A stretch of 64,000 nucleotides of DNA from assembly GCF_038070005.1 (NCBI RefSeq), contig NZ_JBBPCO010000008.1:92729-156728 (forward strand), given 5' to 3'. Made by a program: the position numbers and the translations under genes. This document shows positions 25,850 through 35,094 of this stretch, one piece after another; positions within the stretch are counted from its first letter, which is position 1; each line of letters starts with the position of its first letter. The DNA is from Thermithiobacillus plumbiphilus (GTDB lineage Bacteria; Pseudomonadota; Gammaproteobacteria; Acidithiobacillales; Thermithiobacillaceae). The notes beneath the pieces are model-generated. The model saw only the letters and a list, made by a program, of their open reading frames with translations. It was not told where the DNA came from and ran no database searches.

Positions 25850-26294
25850 AGGGCGTCTCGATACTGTTTTCCGTCAGGGGCATGCCCATTGCCGGCTCGA
25901 AAGTCCCGCGCCCCACCTGCAGACGGGCATGATAGCGTTCGCGGATGTCATCGAGCATCCACAGGATTTCGCTGGGGTGGGCGCAGCATCCGTTTTTCTG
26001 CAGGTGGCGCAGATAAAGGCAATCCCGGTCGATGCGCATCAGCAGGGGCTTGGGCAGATCGAGCGGCAGCACGAAGCCGTGCACCACCCATTCAACCGGG
26101 GTTGGGGGCGAGCCCGGTGCGATACGCGTATCGATGCGGAAGTGACCACCGCCGCCGGGCTGCTTCAGGAGCTCCTCGAACCAGCCGGTTGGGAAGCCAT
26201 CGTGAACCAGCAGGGTACGATTGGCGAAGCGCTCGAAAAAGCGCCGCTGATGCTGGATGGGATCCAGCGGGGTCTGGGCTGAATGCGTGTTCAT
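25836..26294 (-). CDS. Hypothetical protein overlapping the E1 gene
   Basis: This is a 152-residue soluble protein with no family I recognise. It overlaps the downstream E1 gene by 14 bases, so the two are probably co-translated. Visible features are RFFERFANRTLLVHDGF near residues 18-34, a glycine run (PGGGGHFRIDTR, 46-57) and a paired cysteine (NGCCAHPSEILWML, about 101-114) that could bind a metal. The motif 'DRDCLYLRHLQKNGCC' looks conserved in style. It may be part of a sulfur-carrier or protein-modification cluster with the E1 and JAMM genes, but this rests only on context. Confidence 0.55.
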   Translation of the reverse strand: MNTHSAQTPLDPIQHQRRFFERFANRTLLVHDGFPTGWFEELLKQPGGGGHFRIDTRIAPGSPPTPVEWVVHGFVLPLDLPKPLLMRIDRDCLYLRHLQKNGCCAHPSEILWMLDDIRERYHARLQVGRGTFEPAMGMPLTENSIETPYGAF

Positions 26295-26325
26295 GCGATC
26301 ATTTTCTGGACATGTTCGCAGGTCG

Positions 26326-27432
26326 TCAACCGACTGGCGGCTGACTGTCGCCGCGTTTGATGGCTTCGGCCTTCTCGTCCACGCCTTCCAGCCATTCCCG
26401 CCAGATCGCCAGCAGGATGGCGAGAATCACCGGGCCGATGAAAAGCCCAACAAGTCCAAAGGCCGCCAGGCCACCGAGCACCCCGAACATCACCAGCAGG
26501 AAGGAGATCTTGGTGGCGCTGCTGATGACCAGGGGCCGGATGAGGTTGTCCACCCAACTGACCACAAGCGTACCCCAGAGTGCCAGGCCGATGGCTTCCA
26601 GGGTATGGCCCTGGATCAGCAACCAGAGCGCCACGCCACCCCAGACGAAGGGGGTGGCAAAGGGCACCAGGGCCAGCAGGATGGTGACGATGGTCAGCAG
26701 TACCGGCGCCGGCACGCCCGCCACCCAGTAGCCAAGCCCCGCCAGCAGGCCCTGGGCGATGGCCGTCAGCAGGATGCCGTAGACCACGGCGCGTACCGTG
26801 TCGCCAATGGCCTGCAGGTAATCCGAGGCGCGGTCCCCGACCAGGCTGATGGCCACCAGTCGCGCCTGGCGCAGGATCTCCTCGCCATGGCGATACAGGA
26901 AGAATGCGGTGAAAACGGTCAGTGCGGCTTTGAAGGTGCTGCGCCCGAGTCCACCAAGAATGGTGGTGAAATACTTCGAGCCCTGCCCTAGCCAGCCGAG
27001 GATCTGCTGGCGAAAGGCCGGCGTGCTGGCCAGCAGTTGATCCCATTGACGCTGGATCAGGTCCCCGATCCAGGGCAGGTTGGTGATGACGGTGGGCAGG
27101 CGATGATTGCCGGTCTCGACATAGGCATTGATTTGTTCAAGGAGGGTAGGGGCCTCGCGGGCGAAGGACACCACGATCCACAGTGCCGGCAGAATGAAGA
27201 GCAGTGCCAGCAGCAGGGTCATCAGCAGCGAGGCCAGGCCTGCCCGGCCATTGAGCAGACGGCGCAGTACCTGGTACAGGGGCCAGGTGATGTAAACCAG
27301 AATGGCCGCCCAGGTCAGTGGCCTGAAAAAGGGGTTGAGGACCACGTAGGCCAGCTGCATCACCCCGACAAAGGCCAGGGCCAGGGCAATGATGCGCCCC
27401 AGATCGCTTGTATCCAGATCGCCGAGACGCAT
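26326..27432 (-). CDS. AI-2E family transporter (UPF0118)
   Basis: This is a multi-spanning membrane protein of 368 residues from ATG 27432. About seven to eight hydrophobic segments are visible, including RIIALALAFVGVMQLAYVVL at the N-terminus and the conserved C-terminal region GTLVVSWVDNLIRPLVIS followed by GLFIGPVILAIL. The family was named after an autoinducer-2 exporter, but members also act as sodium/proton or small-molecule exporters. The substrate is unknown. A longer upstream reading frame overlaps the malic enzyme and is rejected because the first 63 residues are not membrane-protein-like. Confidence 0.88.
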   Translation of the reverse strand: MRLGDLDTSDLGRIIALALAFVGVMQLAYVVLNPFFRPLTWAAILVYITWPLYQVLRRLLNGRAGLASLLMTLLLALLFILPALWIVVSFAREAPTLLEQINAYVETGNHRLPTVITNLPWIGDLIQRQWDQLLASTPAFRQQILGWLGQGSKYFTTILGGLGRSTFKAALTVFTAFFLYRHGEEILRQARLVAISLVGDRASDYLQAIGDTVRAVVYGILLTAIAQGLLAGLGYWVAGVPAPVLLTIVTILLALVPFATPFVWGGVALWLLIQGHTLEAIGLALWGTLVVSWVDNLIRPLVISSATKISFLLVMFGVLGGLAAFGLVGLFIGPVILAILLAIWREWLEGVDEKAEAIKRGDSQPPVG

Positions 27433-27445
27433 CTTGATCTCCGGG

Positions 27446-28642
27446 TCAGGCTTGCGCGGCGCGGGCGACAGCCCCGGCAACCATATCGAGCAGGCGTGGG
27501 TCGAGCGGCTTGGGAATGAAATAGTCGGGTCCGAACGCCAGCGCATCCAGACCATAGGCCTGCAGCACGCTGGCCGGGACCGGCTCATGGGCCAGCGCCG
27601 CCAGGGCCTGAGAGGCTGCAATCAGCATCTGGTCGCTGATTACCCTGGCGCGGGCATCGAGCGCGCCCCGGAAGATGAACGGGAAACCCAGCACATTGTT
27701 GACCTGATTGGGGAAATCGGAGCGGCCAGTGGCCATGATCACGTCCGGGCGCAGGGTTTTCGCGGTGGCAGGCAGGATCTCCGGGTCGGGGTTGGCCAGC
27801 GCGAACACGATCGGGTTTACCGCCATCTGCGCGAGCAGCTCGGGGGGCAGGGCATTGGCCGCCGACACACCGATGAAGACATCCGCCCCCGGCAGGACCT
27901 CGGCCAGGCTGCGGGCCTCGGTTTCCACCGCATATGGGCGGTTGTAGTCGTTGAGATCCGGACGGCCGGCGTAGAGGACACCATCCTTGTCCACGAGGGT
28001 GATTTGCTGCGCGCCGAGCAGTTTCAAAAGCCGCATGCTGGCCAGCCCGGCGGCACCCGCGCCGAGACAGACGATGCGGGCTTCGGCCATCGACTTGCCG
28101 GCAAGCTTCAGGGCGTTCTGCAGGGCGGCGGAGATGATCACCGCCGTGCCATGCTGGTCGTCGTGGAAAACCGGGATGTCCAGCCGGGCCTTGAGGGTCT
28201 GTTCGATGTAAAAGCAGTCGGGTGCGGCGATATCTTCGAGATTGATGCCGCCGAAAGTCGGGGCGATGGCCGCCACCACCTCGATGAAGTGCTCGGCGTC
28301 CCGCGCGTTCACCTCGATGTCAAAGACATCGATGCCGGCGAAGTGCTTGAACAGTACGGCCTTGCCTTCCATCACCGGCTTGCCCGCCAGCGGCCCGACA
28401 TTGCCCAGGCCAAGGACTGCCGTGCCGTTGCTGATCACCGCCACCAGGTTGCCCTTGCCGGTGTATTGGTAGGCGGCCGCGGGGTCGGCGGCAATGGCGC
28501 GTACCGGTTCCGCCACGCCCGGCGTGTAGGCCAGAGCGAGATCCCGCTGGCTTTCCAGGGGCTTGCTTGATTCCACCGAGAGCTTGCCGGGACGGGGTTC
28601 AGCGTGGTAGCGCAGGGCGGCGCGGGCGAGATCTTCTGACAT
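27446..28642 (-). CDS. Malic enzyme (single-domain, NAD(P)-dependent)
   Basis: This enzyme decarboxylates malate to pyruvate with NAD(P)H formation. It has 398 residues and lacks the C-terminal phosphotransacetylase-like domain of E. coli MaeB. The malic enzyme N-terminal domain has [14 protein letters not shown] (about 38-51) and [18 protein letters not shown]. Catalytic residues lie in the [17 protein letters not shown] block, and the metal site in [12 protein letters not shown] and [11 protein letters not shown]. The nucleotide-binding loop is [17 protein letters not shown] lies 7 bases before the ATG. It precedes the AI-2E gene by 13 bases. Confidence 0.93.
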   Translation of the reverse strand: MSEDLARAALRYHAEPRPGKLSVESSKPLESQRDLALAYTPGVAEPVRAIAADPAAAYQYTGKGNLVAVISNGTAVLGLGNVGPLAGKPVMEGKAVLFKHFAGIDVFDIEVNARDAEHFIEVVAAIAPTFGGINLEDIAAPDCFYIEQTLKARLDIPVFHDDQHGTAVIISAALQNALKLAGKSMAEARIVCLGAGAAGLASMRLLKLLGAQQITLVDKDGVLYAGRPDLNDYNRPYAVETEARSLAEVLPGADVFIGVSAANALPPELLAQMAVNPIVFALANPDPEILPATAKTLRPDVIMATGRSDFPNQVNNVLGFPFIFRGALDARARVISDQMLIAASQALAALAHEPVPASVLQAYGLDALAFGPDYFIPKPLDPRLLDMVAGAVARAAQA

Positions 28643-28664
28643 GAGGTTTCCTGTAAGTGAGTGG

Positions 28665-29183
28665 CTAGACCAGAATATGATAAGCCGGCACGTTCTGCGC
28701 GGCCAGCCAGCGTTCCGCGCCGTCCACCTGTACCGGACGCAGGCAGAGCACGAGAATCACCGCGCCATCGGCCATTTCCGACTGGGCCAGAAAGAGATCG
28801 CGCTTGGGCAGCCCGAAATCCCGCAGCTCCACCTGCCGGCTGCTGCGGAAGATGCGCCAGTAGAAATGGGCAAACCAGCCCCAGACAGCGCCACTGACCA
28901 GCATGCCGGGCAGCCAGATCCAGTGGGAGCCGAGCAGGATCCCGGCCAGGCCAATCGGGGCAAAAAGCATCATGCCGGCCAGGGTCCAGCGCAGAGATGA
29001 CCCAGGCCGGGGATGGGTGCGGCCCCATTTGGCGGCATCGAAATCAGCCGGCAGTTCGCCGCTGAGAATATGCACCTGTCGCGGCGACAGCCCCTCTGGC
29101 AGGGGCTGCGTCAGCAGTGTTTGCAGTTCGCGGACGTTGTTCAGCCGGCCCAGCAGGAGATGAGTCTCATCGGGTTCGCGCAT
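28665..29183 (-). CDS. Hypothetical membrane protein with two helices
   Basis: This protein has 172 residues. Two hydrophobic helices (about 66-84 and 88-106, [20 protein letters not shown] and [14 protein letters not shown]) separate a soluble N-terminal half from a C-terminal half of about 65 residues. The N-terminus begins [14 protein letters not shown] and looks like a small alpha/beta fold. I do not recognise the family. The two-helix layout resembles proteins predicted to sense envelope stress by similarity of topology only. It ends 22 bases before the malic enzyme start. Confidence 0.55.
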   Translation of the reverse strand: MREPDETHLLLGRLNNVRELQTLLTQPLPEGLSPRQVHILSGELPADFDAAKWGRTHPRPGSSLRWTLAGMMLFAPIGLAGILLGSHWIWLPGMLVSGAVWGWFAHFYWRIFRSSRQVELRDFGLPKRDLFLAQSEMADGAVILVLCLRPVQVDGAERWLAAQNVPAYHILV

Positions 29184-29202
29184 GGGCTTCGTGCATCAAC
29201 TG

Positions 29203-29227
29203 AAAAAGGCGCCCTCGGGGCGCCTTT
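29203..29227 (-). terminator. Intrinsic terminator of rpmE
   Basis: GGCGCC (29208-29213) pairs with GGCGCC (29219-29224), extended by AAA/TTT, with loop CTCGG. On the minus strand the hairpin is followed by a run of five T's (29207 to 29203), 18 bases after the rpmE stop. Confidence 0.85.
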
Positions 29228-29244
29228 GCCTGGCCACAGCCAGC

Positions 29245-29448
29245 TTATTTCATGCCGTACTTCTGGCGGAACTTGTCCACCCGGCCACCGGTATCCAGGG
29301 TTTTCTGCTTGCCGGTGTAGAAGGGATGGCACTGCGAGCAGACGTCCAGATGGATTTCCTTGCCCGTCGTGGAACGCGTGGTGAACTCGCTGCCGCAACT
29401 GCACTTGACAGTGACTTCCGAGTACTTGGGGTGAATGCCTTCTTTCAT
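29245..29448 (-). CDS. rpmE: 50S ribosomal protein L31, zinc-binding form
   Basis: L31 bridges the 50S and 30S subunits. It has 67 residues with the start [16 protein letters not shown]. The zinc-type cysteines are all present: Cys16, Cys18, Cys37 and Cys40. A zinc-independent paralogue is not in the window. An AAGGA site precedes the ATG, and a terminator follows. It is transcribed after rho on the same strand but has its own predicted promoter. Confidence 0.97.
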   Translation of the reverse strand: MKEGIHPKYSEVTVKCSCGSEFTTRSTTGKEIHLDVCSQCHPFYTGKQKTLDTGGRVDKFRQKYGMK

Positions 29449-29486
29449 GGTGAAATCCTTGTGACGCCTGAATGCGAAATGGCGAA

Positions 29487-29515
29487 ATTATAGATCAGGG
29501 CTACCCGCGCGTCCA
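29487..29515 (-). promoter_or_regulatory. Candidate sigma-70 promoter for rpmE
   Basis: Read on the minus strand, TGGACG (29515-29510) and a consensus TATAAT (29492-29487) are 17 bases apart, about 40 bases before the rpmE ATG. The -35 lies inside the hairpin that follows rho. Confidence 0.6.
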
Positions 29516-29531
29516 GATGCAGCGCGCGGGT
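29503..29531 (-). terminator. GC hairpin after rho
   Basis: ACCCGCGCG (29503-29511) pairs perfectly with CGCGCGGGT (29523-29531), a 9-bp stem with an 11-base loop, 6 bases after the rho stop. No T-run follows, so it may be an inefficient or factor-dependent terminator, or an mRNA 3' end stabiliser. Confidence 0.4.
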
Positions 29532-29536
29532 CAGCA

Positions 29537-30793
29537 CTAGCGGTTCATCGAATCAAAGAACTCGGCGTTGTTCTTGGTGGCCCGCAGCTTGTCGAGCAGG
29601 AACTCCATCGATTCCACTGAATCCATGGGCGCCAGCAGCTTGCGCAGGATCCACATCTTCGACAGGATGTCCGCAGGCACCAGCAACTCCTCGCGGCGGG
29701 TGCCGGACTTGTTGATGTTGATGGCGGGATAGATGCGCTTCTCGGCCAGCTTGCGGTCGGAGTGCACTTCCATGTTGCCCGTGCCCTTGAACTCCTCGAA
29801 GATCACTTCATCCATCTTCGAGCCGGTATCGACCAGCGCCGTGGCCAGAATGGTCAGCGAGCCGCCTTCCTCGATATTGCGCGCGGCGCCGAAAAAGCGC
29901 TTGGGCTTTTGCAGGGCATTGGCGTCCACGCCACCGGTGAGCACCTTGCCGGAGCTGGGCACCACGGTGTTGTAGGCGCGCGCCAGGCGGGTGATGGAGT
30001 CGAGCAGGATGACGACGTCATGCTTGTGCTCGACCAGGCGCTTGGCCTTTTCCAGCACCATTTCGGCGACCTGCACGTGACGGGTGGCGGGTTCGTCGAA
30101 GGTGGAGGAGACTACTTCGCCTTTCACCGAGCGCTGCATTTCCGTGACTTCCTCGGGCCGCTCGTCGATGAGCAGCACGATCAGGTAACACTCGGGATGG
30201 TTGGCCGAGATGGCATGCGCCATCTGCTGCAGCATCACGGTCTTGCCGGTCTTGGGCGGCGCCACGATCAGGCCGCGCTGTCCCTTGCCCACCGGCGAGA
30301 CGAGATCCACCACGCGCGGGGTGATTTCGTCAAAGCTCTGGACATCGGATTCCAGCTTCAGACGCTCGTTGGGGAACAGCGGCGTGAGATTGTCGAAGTG
30401 GACCTTGTGCTTGGCGTTTTCCGGCGGCTCGAAGTTGATGCTCTCGACCTTCAGCAGGGCGAAGTAGCGCTCGCCTTCCTTGGGCGGGCGGATCTGTCCG
30501 GCCACCGTGTCGCCGGTATGCAGATTGAAGCGCCTGACCTGTGAGGGGGAGACATAGATGTCATCCGGCCCGGCCATGTAGGAGCTGTCGGCGGCACGCA
30601 GAAAGCCGAAGCCGTCCTGGAGGATTTCCAGCACGCCTTCGCCGTAGATGTTCTCGCCCTTTTTGGCATGGTTTTTCAGGATGTTGAAGATCAGGTCCTG
30701 TTTCTTCAGGCGGCTGACGCCGTCGAGGTCCATGTCCTGGGCGATGTGGGCCAGTTCCGAGGCGGATTTTTGTTTCAGTTCGGTAAGATTCAT
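29537..30793 (-). CDS. rho: Transcription termination factor Rho
   Basis: Rho is the hexameric RNA helicase that ends transcription at factor-dependent sites. It has 418 residues, collinear with E. coli Rho. The N-terminal RNA-binding cold-shock-like domain has [21 protein letters not shown] (60s-80s), and Walker A APPKTGKT is at 178-185, the same position as in E. coli. The Q-loop and R-loop regions ([18 protein letters not shown] and [19 protein letters not shown]) are present. It follows trxA on the same strand with a 246-base gap, and rpmE comes next. Confidence 0.98.
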   Translation of the reverse strand: MNLTELKQKSASELAHIAQDMDLDGVSRLKKQDLIFNILKNHAKKGENIYGEGVLEILQDGFGFLRAADSSYMAGPDDIYVSPSQVRRFNLHTGDTVAGQIRPPKEGERYFALLKVESINFEPPENAKHKVHFDNLTPLFPNERLKLESDVQSFDEITPRVVDLVSPVGKGQRGLIVAPPKTGKTVMLQQMAHAISANHPECYLIVLLIDERPEEVTEMQRSVKGEVVSSTFDEPATRHVQVAEMVLEKAKRLVEHKHDVVILLDSITRLARAYNTVVPSSGKVLTGGVDANALQKPKRFFGAARNIEEGGSLTILATALVDTGSKMDEVIFEEFKGTGNMEVHSDRKLAEKRIYPAININKSGTRREELLVPADILSKMWILRKLLAPMDSVESMEFLLDKLRATKNNAEFFDSMNR

Positions 30794-30991
30794 GGGTTCA
30801 GGGAATTAGGGGGTTGATTTCTCGCAGGGTTTGGATTGGCGCAGGCCGGGAATGGCAACAAACCGCCAGCTTTGCGCAGACACAGCAGTTGCACGTGTTG
30901 TTCAGACAGCAAATCGCACTTGTTTCTTTGAAGGGAAAACTGCGGAACTGCGAACGGTGTATGGAAGTGAGGCCACGATAACACGTCCAGG

Positions 30992-31029
30992 AAAAAAGCG
31001 CCAGTCCCCCGGAAGCTGGATCCGGGGGA
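30992..31029 (-). terminator. Intrinsic terminator between trxA and rho
   Basis: TCCCCCGGA (31005-31013) pairs perfectly with TCCGGGGGA (31021-31029), a 9-bp stem with a 7-base loop. Read on the minus strand, six T's (30997 to 30992) follow 7 bases after the stem. It lies 10 bases after the trxA stop. The rest of the trxA-rho gap (30794-30991) contains only a short open frame that I do not trust. Confidence 0.6.
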
Positions 31030-31039
31030 GCGGTTTCTC

Positions 31040-31366
31040 TCAGACGTTGGCGTCCAGGAAGGCGGTCAGCTGGGATTTGCTCAGCGCGCCCACCTTGGTG
31101 GCTTCGACGGCGCCATTCTTGAAGAGCATCAGGGTCGGGATGCCGCGGATGCCATACTTGGGCGGCGTGCCGGGATTCTCGTCGATGTTGAGCTTGGCGA
31201 CCTGGACGCGGTCGCCGTAGTCACGGGCCACTTCCTCGAGGATCGGCGCGATCATCTTGCAGGGTCCGCACCATTCCGCCCAGAAATCCACCAGCACGGG
31301 CTTGTCGGACTTGAGGACCGCACTCTCGAAAGCATCATCGGTCAGGTAAACAATGGCTTCGCTCAT
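31040..31366 (-). CDS. trxA: Thioredoxin 1
   Basis: Thioredoxin reduces protein disulfides in the cytoplasm. It has 108 residues. The active site is WCGPC (Cys33, Cys36). The cis-proline loop is in [11 protein letters not shown] (about 72-82) and the buried aspartate is in [17 protein letters not shown] lies about 11 bases upstream of the ATG. trxA followed by rho is a widely conserved order in gammaproteobacteria. Confidence 0.97.
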   Translation of the reverse strand: MSEAIVYLTDDAFESAVLKSDKPVLVDFWAEWCGPCKMIAPILEEVARDYGDRVQVAKLNIDENPGTPPKYGIRGIPTLMLFKNGAVEATKVGALSKSQLTAFLDANV

Positions 31367-31410
31367 GGGGGCAGCGTCTCCTAATATGAGTTGTGATGTG
31401 GGAAAGCGCC

Positions 31411-31432
31411 CCGCAGGGCATTTTATTAAAAT
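31411..31432. promoter_or_regulatory. AT-rich perfect palindrome in the trxA upstream region
   Basis: ATTTTATTAAAAT (31420-31432) is a perfect 13-base palindrome in an otherwise GC-rich gap between the hybrid kinase stop and trxA. It could be part of the trxA promoter, an operator, or the end of the kinase transcript. Flanking GGGCAT and ATGCCC add a longer imperfect inverted repeat. Confidence 0.35.
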
Positions 31433-31469
31433 AATATCCCAGATGCCCGACGATCTTGCAAGCAGGCCG

Positions 31470-33455
31470 TCAGTCCAGGGTGTGCCGCATGACGGGACAG
31501 AGCAAGCGGAAGCGGCTGCCCTGTCCGGGCTCGCTCTCGACTTGCAGGCTGGCCTGCATGGACTCGGCCAGCCGGCGCGCCAGGATCAGTCCGAGGCCTT
31601 CGATTTGCTGCCCGCTCGCTACGGGATCGAACAGGGCGGCGGCTTGCCCGGCGCTCATGCCACTACCGGTGTCGCGGACTTCCACCCAGGCCTGGTCCAT
31701 TTCATCGCGCAGCGAAACCTGTATATGGCCGCCGACACCAATGAACTTCACGGCATTGGACAGCAGCTGGCTGAGGATCTTGCGGCAGAATCCGGGATCC
31801 ACCCAGGCGTGCAGTCCCGGCCTGCCTGGCTGGATGTCGATATAGGCGCCGCGCTCCTGGGCCTGCCCGGCAAAGGCCTGGACCATTTCCTGAACCAGGG
31901 GTGCAAGCGCCACCTGCTCCGGCCTGGGTTGGAGCAGATCACTGGCCAGCAGTGACAGATCAAGCAGATTGTCGAGGCGTTGCCCCAGGCGCTCGGCGCT
32001 ATGCCGGATGCGTTCGAGCATCTGGCGCTGACGCAATGAGAGCTGGGGGCCGGCCTCGCTGGCGAGCAGGCCGCTGAAACTGGCGATGAACTGCAGTGGG
32101 GTGCGTAGCTCATGAGTCAGGGGCGCGAGCAGGGAATCCGTTGCCGGGTTCCCCGGCTGAGTTTCGCGGCGCAGACGGGCGTCGGTCCGGTGCAGTTCTT
32201 CCTCCTGGATGCGCAGCAGCGCATCGAAACGCTGGCGCTGGGCGAGCAAGTCTGTCGCGTCCTGAAACACGAGGATGCTGCCCCGGTATGTGCCAGTCTC
32301 GTCATGCAGCGGCGTGGCGGTCACGAGCAACGCGCCTTCCTCGCCGTTGGTCCAGCGTAGCTGGTAGATCTCTCCCTGACGGCGGCAGGCAAAATACGGG
32401 TATAGCGTACTGGCGTCCAGGATCTCGCCGCGTTCATCGCGTATTTCGGCAATCAGGCTGTGCGGCGCCTGATCCGGATGCTCCATATGCAAGAGGCGCT
32501 GGCCGGCGCGGTTGAGGCGCTCAAGCTGACCGGCGCTGTCGAGGATAAGAACGCCAAGATCCAGAATGTCGAGCAGGTCGCTCAGGCGCTGATGTTCCAG
32601 TTCCAGCGCGTTCTTGCTCTGTTGCAAGGCCGCAAGGGTGGTGGCCAGGTCGCGCTGGGCTTGGCGGTTCTCCTGGCGCAGGCTGGCTTTTTCCAGGGCA
32701 TGCTGCAAGGCCGCGATCAGGTCCCGCCGGCCCACGGGTTTGATGAGATAATCGTTGGCGCCCTGCTTGAGCGCGCGCGCGGCGATGCTTTCCGAACCAT
32801 GCGCGGTCATGACGATGACGGGCAGGGCAGGGTTCGTGGCGTGGATTTCGAGCAACAGGTCGAGGCCGTCACGATCGGGCAGGCGCAGGTCCAGGAGCAC
32901 GGCGTCGAACTTGCCTTCCTGCAATGCCGCGAGGGCGGTGCCAGCGTTTTCCACCAGCCTGGATTCGAATCCCTCCACCTCCAGGCGGCGCTCGATCAGT
33001 TCGAGATTGCTGAGGTCGTCGTCTACCACCAGAATGCGATGCGGTCGGTCCAGGGGCAGGGGTTCGCCAAGTGCCGCGTGCACCCGCCGCTGCAGCTCGG
33101 TCTGCTTGAAGGGCTTGAACAGTACGCCGGGCACGGGCAACTCTGTCTGGGACGCCCCGCCCTGGGCCTGGATCTCGGCAAAATCGTAATAGGACGTCAT
33201 CCACAGCACGGGAATGCCGGCCAGTTGTTCATCCTTGCGCAAGGCGCTGGTGAGCTGGAAGCCGTCGATGCCGGGCAGACGCAGGTCGGTGATGATCAGA
33301 TCGGGCGGCTGTTGGCGCGCCAGCGCCAGGGCGTCCTGGGCATTGTCCGTGCTCCTGACCGCAAAGCCTGCCGCCTGTAGATGATCCCGCAGGCGGTTGA
33401 CACTGTCAGGATCGTCATCGATGACCAATATCTGGTGGGAGTCTGTCATGCTCAT
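31470..33455 (-). CDS. Hybrid protein: two receivers, PAS, histidine kinase (stressosome output)
   Basis: This protein has 661 residues. Receiver 1 spans about 8-130 (phospho-Asp57 in LIITDLRLP, Lys114). Receiver 2 spans about 139-255 (Asp189 in [11 protein letters not shown], Lys239). A coiled-coil and a PAS domain (about 295-410) precede a HisKA domain with His448 in [11 protein letters not shown] and an ATPase domain ending around residue 650. There is no transmembrane helix. It overlaps the upstream kinase gene by 4 bases and is the last gene of the stressosome run. The upstream kinase is the likely phosphodonor for one receiver. No DNA-binding or GGDEF output domain is present, so the final target is unknown. 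Confidence 0.88.
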   Translation of the reverse strand: MSMTDSHQILVIDDDPDSVNRLRDHLQAAGFAVRSTDNAQDALALARQQPPDLIITDLRLPGIDGFQLTSALRKDEQLAGIPVLWMTSYYDFAEIQAQGGASQTELPVPGVLFKPFKQTELQRRVHAALGEPLPLDRPHRILVVDDDLSNLELIERRLEVEGFESRLVENAGTALAALQEGKFDAVLLDLRLPDRDGLDLLLEIHATNPALPVIVMTAHGSESIAARALKQGANDYLIKPVGRRDLIAALQHALEKASLRQENRQAQRDLATTLAALQQSKNALELEHQRLSDLLDILDLGVLILDSAGQLERLNRAGQRLLHMEHPDQAPHSLIAEIRDERGEILDASTLYPYFACRRQGEIYQLRWTNGEEGALLVTATPLHDETGTYRGSILVFQDATDLLAQRQRFDALLRIQEEELHRTDARLRRETQPGNPATDSLLAPLTHELRTPLQFIASFSGLLASEAGPQLSLRQRQMLERIRHSAERLGQRLDNLLDLSLLASDLLQPRPEQVALAPLVQEMVQAFAGQAQERGAYIDIQPGRPGLHAWVDPGFCRKILSQLLSNAVKFIGVGGHIQVSLRDEMDQAWVEVRDTGSGMSAGQAAALFDPVASGQQIEGLGLILARRLAESMQASLQVESEPGQGSRFRLLCPVMRHTLD

Positions 33456-34516
33456 CGCTGCCGGTAGGGGATATTGAGGGTGAAAGTGGAGCCCTGGTCG
33501 ACCTCGCTTTCCACCAGCAGTTCGCCTTCGTGCATCCCGGCGATGCGCTGGCTGATGGCGAGACCCAGGCCGGTGCCCTGCTGGCGTCCCTTGCGTATGG
33601 TGTCCACCTGCCGGAATTCCTCGAACAGGGTGGGCAGGGCCTCGGTGGGGATGCCGATGCCGTTGTCCTCGACCTCGATCCGCAGCCTGTCCTCGTCCTT
33701 TGCGCAGCGGATCACGATGCGGCCTTCCTCGGGCGTGAACTTGTGGGCGTTGCTGACCAGGTTCACGATCACCTGATAGAGCTTGGCCTGATCGGCCTCC
33801 ACCGGCGGCAGGCCGGCGGCGCCTTCCACCAGCAGGGTCTGGCGCTTGCGCTGGAGCAGGGGCTGGAAGGTATTTTGCACGTCCTGCAGCAGATCCTCCA
33901 GGGAAAACACGCTCAGGGTCAGGGTGCTCTTGCCGGACTGCAGCTTGGCCAGATCGAGGATGTCATTGATCAGGTTCAGGAGATGCCGTCCGGCATGGAG
34001 GATATTGCCGACATAGCGCGCCTGCTTGGGGTTGAGTTCGCCGGCCAGACCATCGAGGCCATCCTCGGCAAAGCCGATGATGGCGTTCAAGGGGGTGCGC
34101 AGTTCATGGCTCATGTTGGCGAAGAACTGCGATTTGAGCCGGTCCATGTCACGTAGCTGATGATTGGCGAGATCAAGCTCGACGATGGTCTTTTCCAGTT
34201 CGTACTTGGCGTCCTCGGCCTCCTTGGCGGTTTCCTCCAGCAGGCGATAGGCATCGGCATAGGCGATGCCATAGGCGATCATCATCTCCAGCAGCATGGA
34301 AAAGGAGGACAGCACCTCCTGCAGGCGCTGCTCCGGCGATAGTTCGGGCGGCAGCTTCTCCAGGGCCTCCAGATGCAGGCCCACCAGTTCGTCGGGGCTG
34401 ACCTGCTCGCTTTGCAGGGTCTTGCCCAGCTCGTAGGCGTGTAGCAGGTCGATCTCGCGTCTCTCGGTAAGAAAACGCTGCAGCATCTGGTCGTAGGCCA
34501 GCCTGATATCGCTCAT
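33452..34516 (-). CDS. Histidine kinase with RsbU-N-like (RsbT-binding) domain
   Basis: This protein has 354 residues and no membrane segments. Residues 1-95 resemble the N-terminal domain of RsbU, the part that binds RsbT in Bacillus (YDQMLQRFLTE near 8-18, YELGKTLQSEQVSPDELVG around 28-46, LEMMIAYGIAYADAY at 76-90). A HisKA domain follows with His137 in MSHELRTPLNAI, then a complete HATPase domain (QGTGLGLAIS near the end). So the RsbU phosphatase module appears to be replaced by a kinase. It overlaps the phosphatase and hybrid kinase genes by 4 bases each. RsbT probably controls it directly; this is inference from domain similarity. Confidence 0.82.
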   Translation of the reverse strand: MSDIRLAYDQMLQRFLTERREIDLLHAYELGKTLQSEQVSPDELVGLHLEALEKLPPELSPEQRLQEVLSSFSMLLEMMIAYGIAYADAYRLLEETAKEAEDAKYELEKTIVELDLANHQLRDMDRLKSQFFANMSHELRTPLNAIIGFAEDGLDGLAGELNPKQARYVGNILHAGRHLLNLINDILDLAKLQSGKSTLTLSVFSLEDLLQDVQNTFQPLLQRKRQTLLVEGAAGLPPVEADQAKLYQVIVNLVSNAHKFTPEEGRIVIRCAKDEDRLRIEVEDNGIGIPTEALPTLFEEFRQVDTIRKGRQQGTGLGLAISQRIAGMHEGELLVESEVDQGSTFTLNIPYRQR

Positions 34517-35094
34517 GGCGTCTCCCGGAGAATCAGCAGGAGCTGGTCGTCGTGATGCCGGCCATGGGCATGGACGAGCTGGCTGGCCAGGAGCTGAAGA
34601 TCCCGCTCGCGGGACCGGGCGCTCAGATCGAAGCGATCGGAAATGCCATCGGAATGCATCACCAGCAGGTCGCCGGGCTCGAACGGAAAGGTTTCGCAGC
34701 GGATCTTGCGCAGGTTATGTCCGGCGATGCCGTTGATCGATACCGGATGATAGTTGCGCTGGGCGCCGATGATGCGGGTCTCGATGTTGCCGATGCCGGC
34801 ATGCACCAGTCGGTGCTGCTGGCGATCGATGCGGGAGACGGCGATCACCGCGCCGCGAGTATGGCGCAGGGCCTCGTGGCAGCATGTCAGCAGGGTGTCG
34901 AGCGGGCAGTTTTCATTGGCCCGGATGCAGGCCAGAGCGGCCTGGGCGGCCTCGTGCGCGTCCTTGCCGTGCCCCAGTCCATCGATGACCGCCACCAGTA
35001 CCTGGTCGGGGCTTTCCAGCACCAGGCAGGCATCCCCGCTGGTGCTTTCGCCCTGCACGGGCTGCTGCACCACGGCATGATCTATCTGGCCCAT
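34513..35094 (-). CDS. SpoIIE/PP2C-family phosphatase, RsbX-like
   Basis: From ATG 35094 this is a 193-residue single PPM (SpoIIE-type) phosphatase domain. Metal-binding motifs are GDACLVL (Asp21), VAVIDGLGHGKDA (35-47, Asp38) and HSDGISDRF with another acidic pair. RsbX in Bacillus dephosphorylates RsbR and RsbS to reset the stressosome; the size and gene position fit that role. A longer frame to 35307 overlaps the neighbouring ATPase gene out of frame and is not believable. It overlaps the ATPase gene by 13 bases and the kinase gene by 4. Confidence 0.85.
   Translation of the reverse strand: MGQIDHAVVQQPVQGESTSGDACLVLESPDQVLVAVIDGLGHGKDAHEAAQAALACIRANENCPLDTLLTCCHEALRHTRGAVIAVSRIDRQQHRLVHAGIGNIETRIIGAQRNYHPVSINGIAGHNLRKIRCETFPFEPGDLLVMHSDGISDRFDLSARSRERDLQLLASQLVHAHGRHHDDQLLLILRETP

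Noticed and set aside
30790..30984. 64-residue minus-strand frame ending at the rho start, possible leader peptide
   Set aside because: Rho leader peptides exist in some bacteria, but this one shows no attenuator hairpin or stalling codons and no ribosome site.
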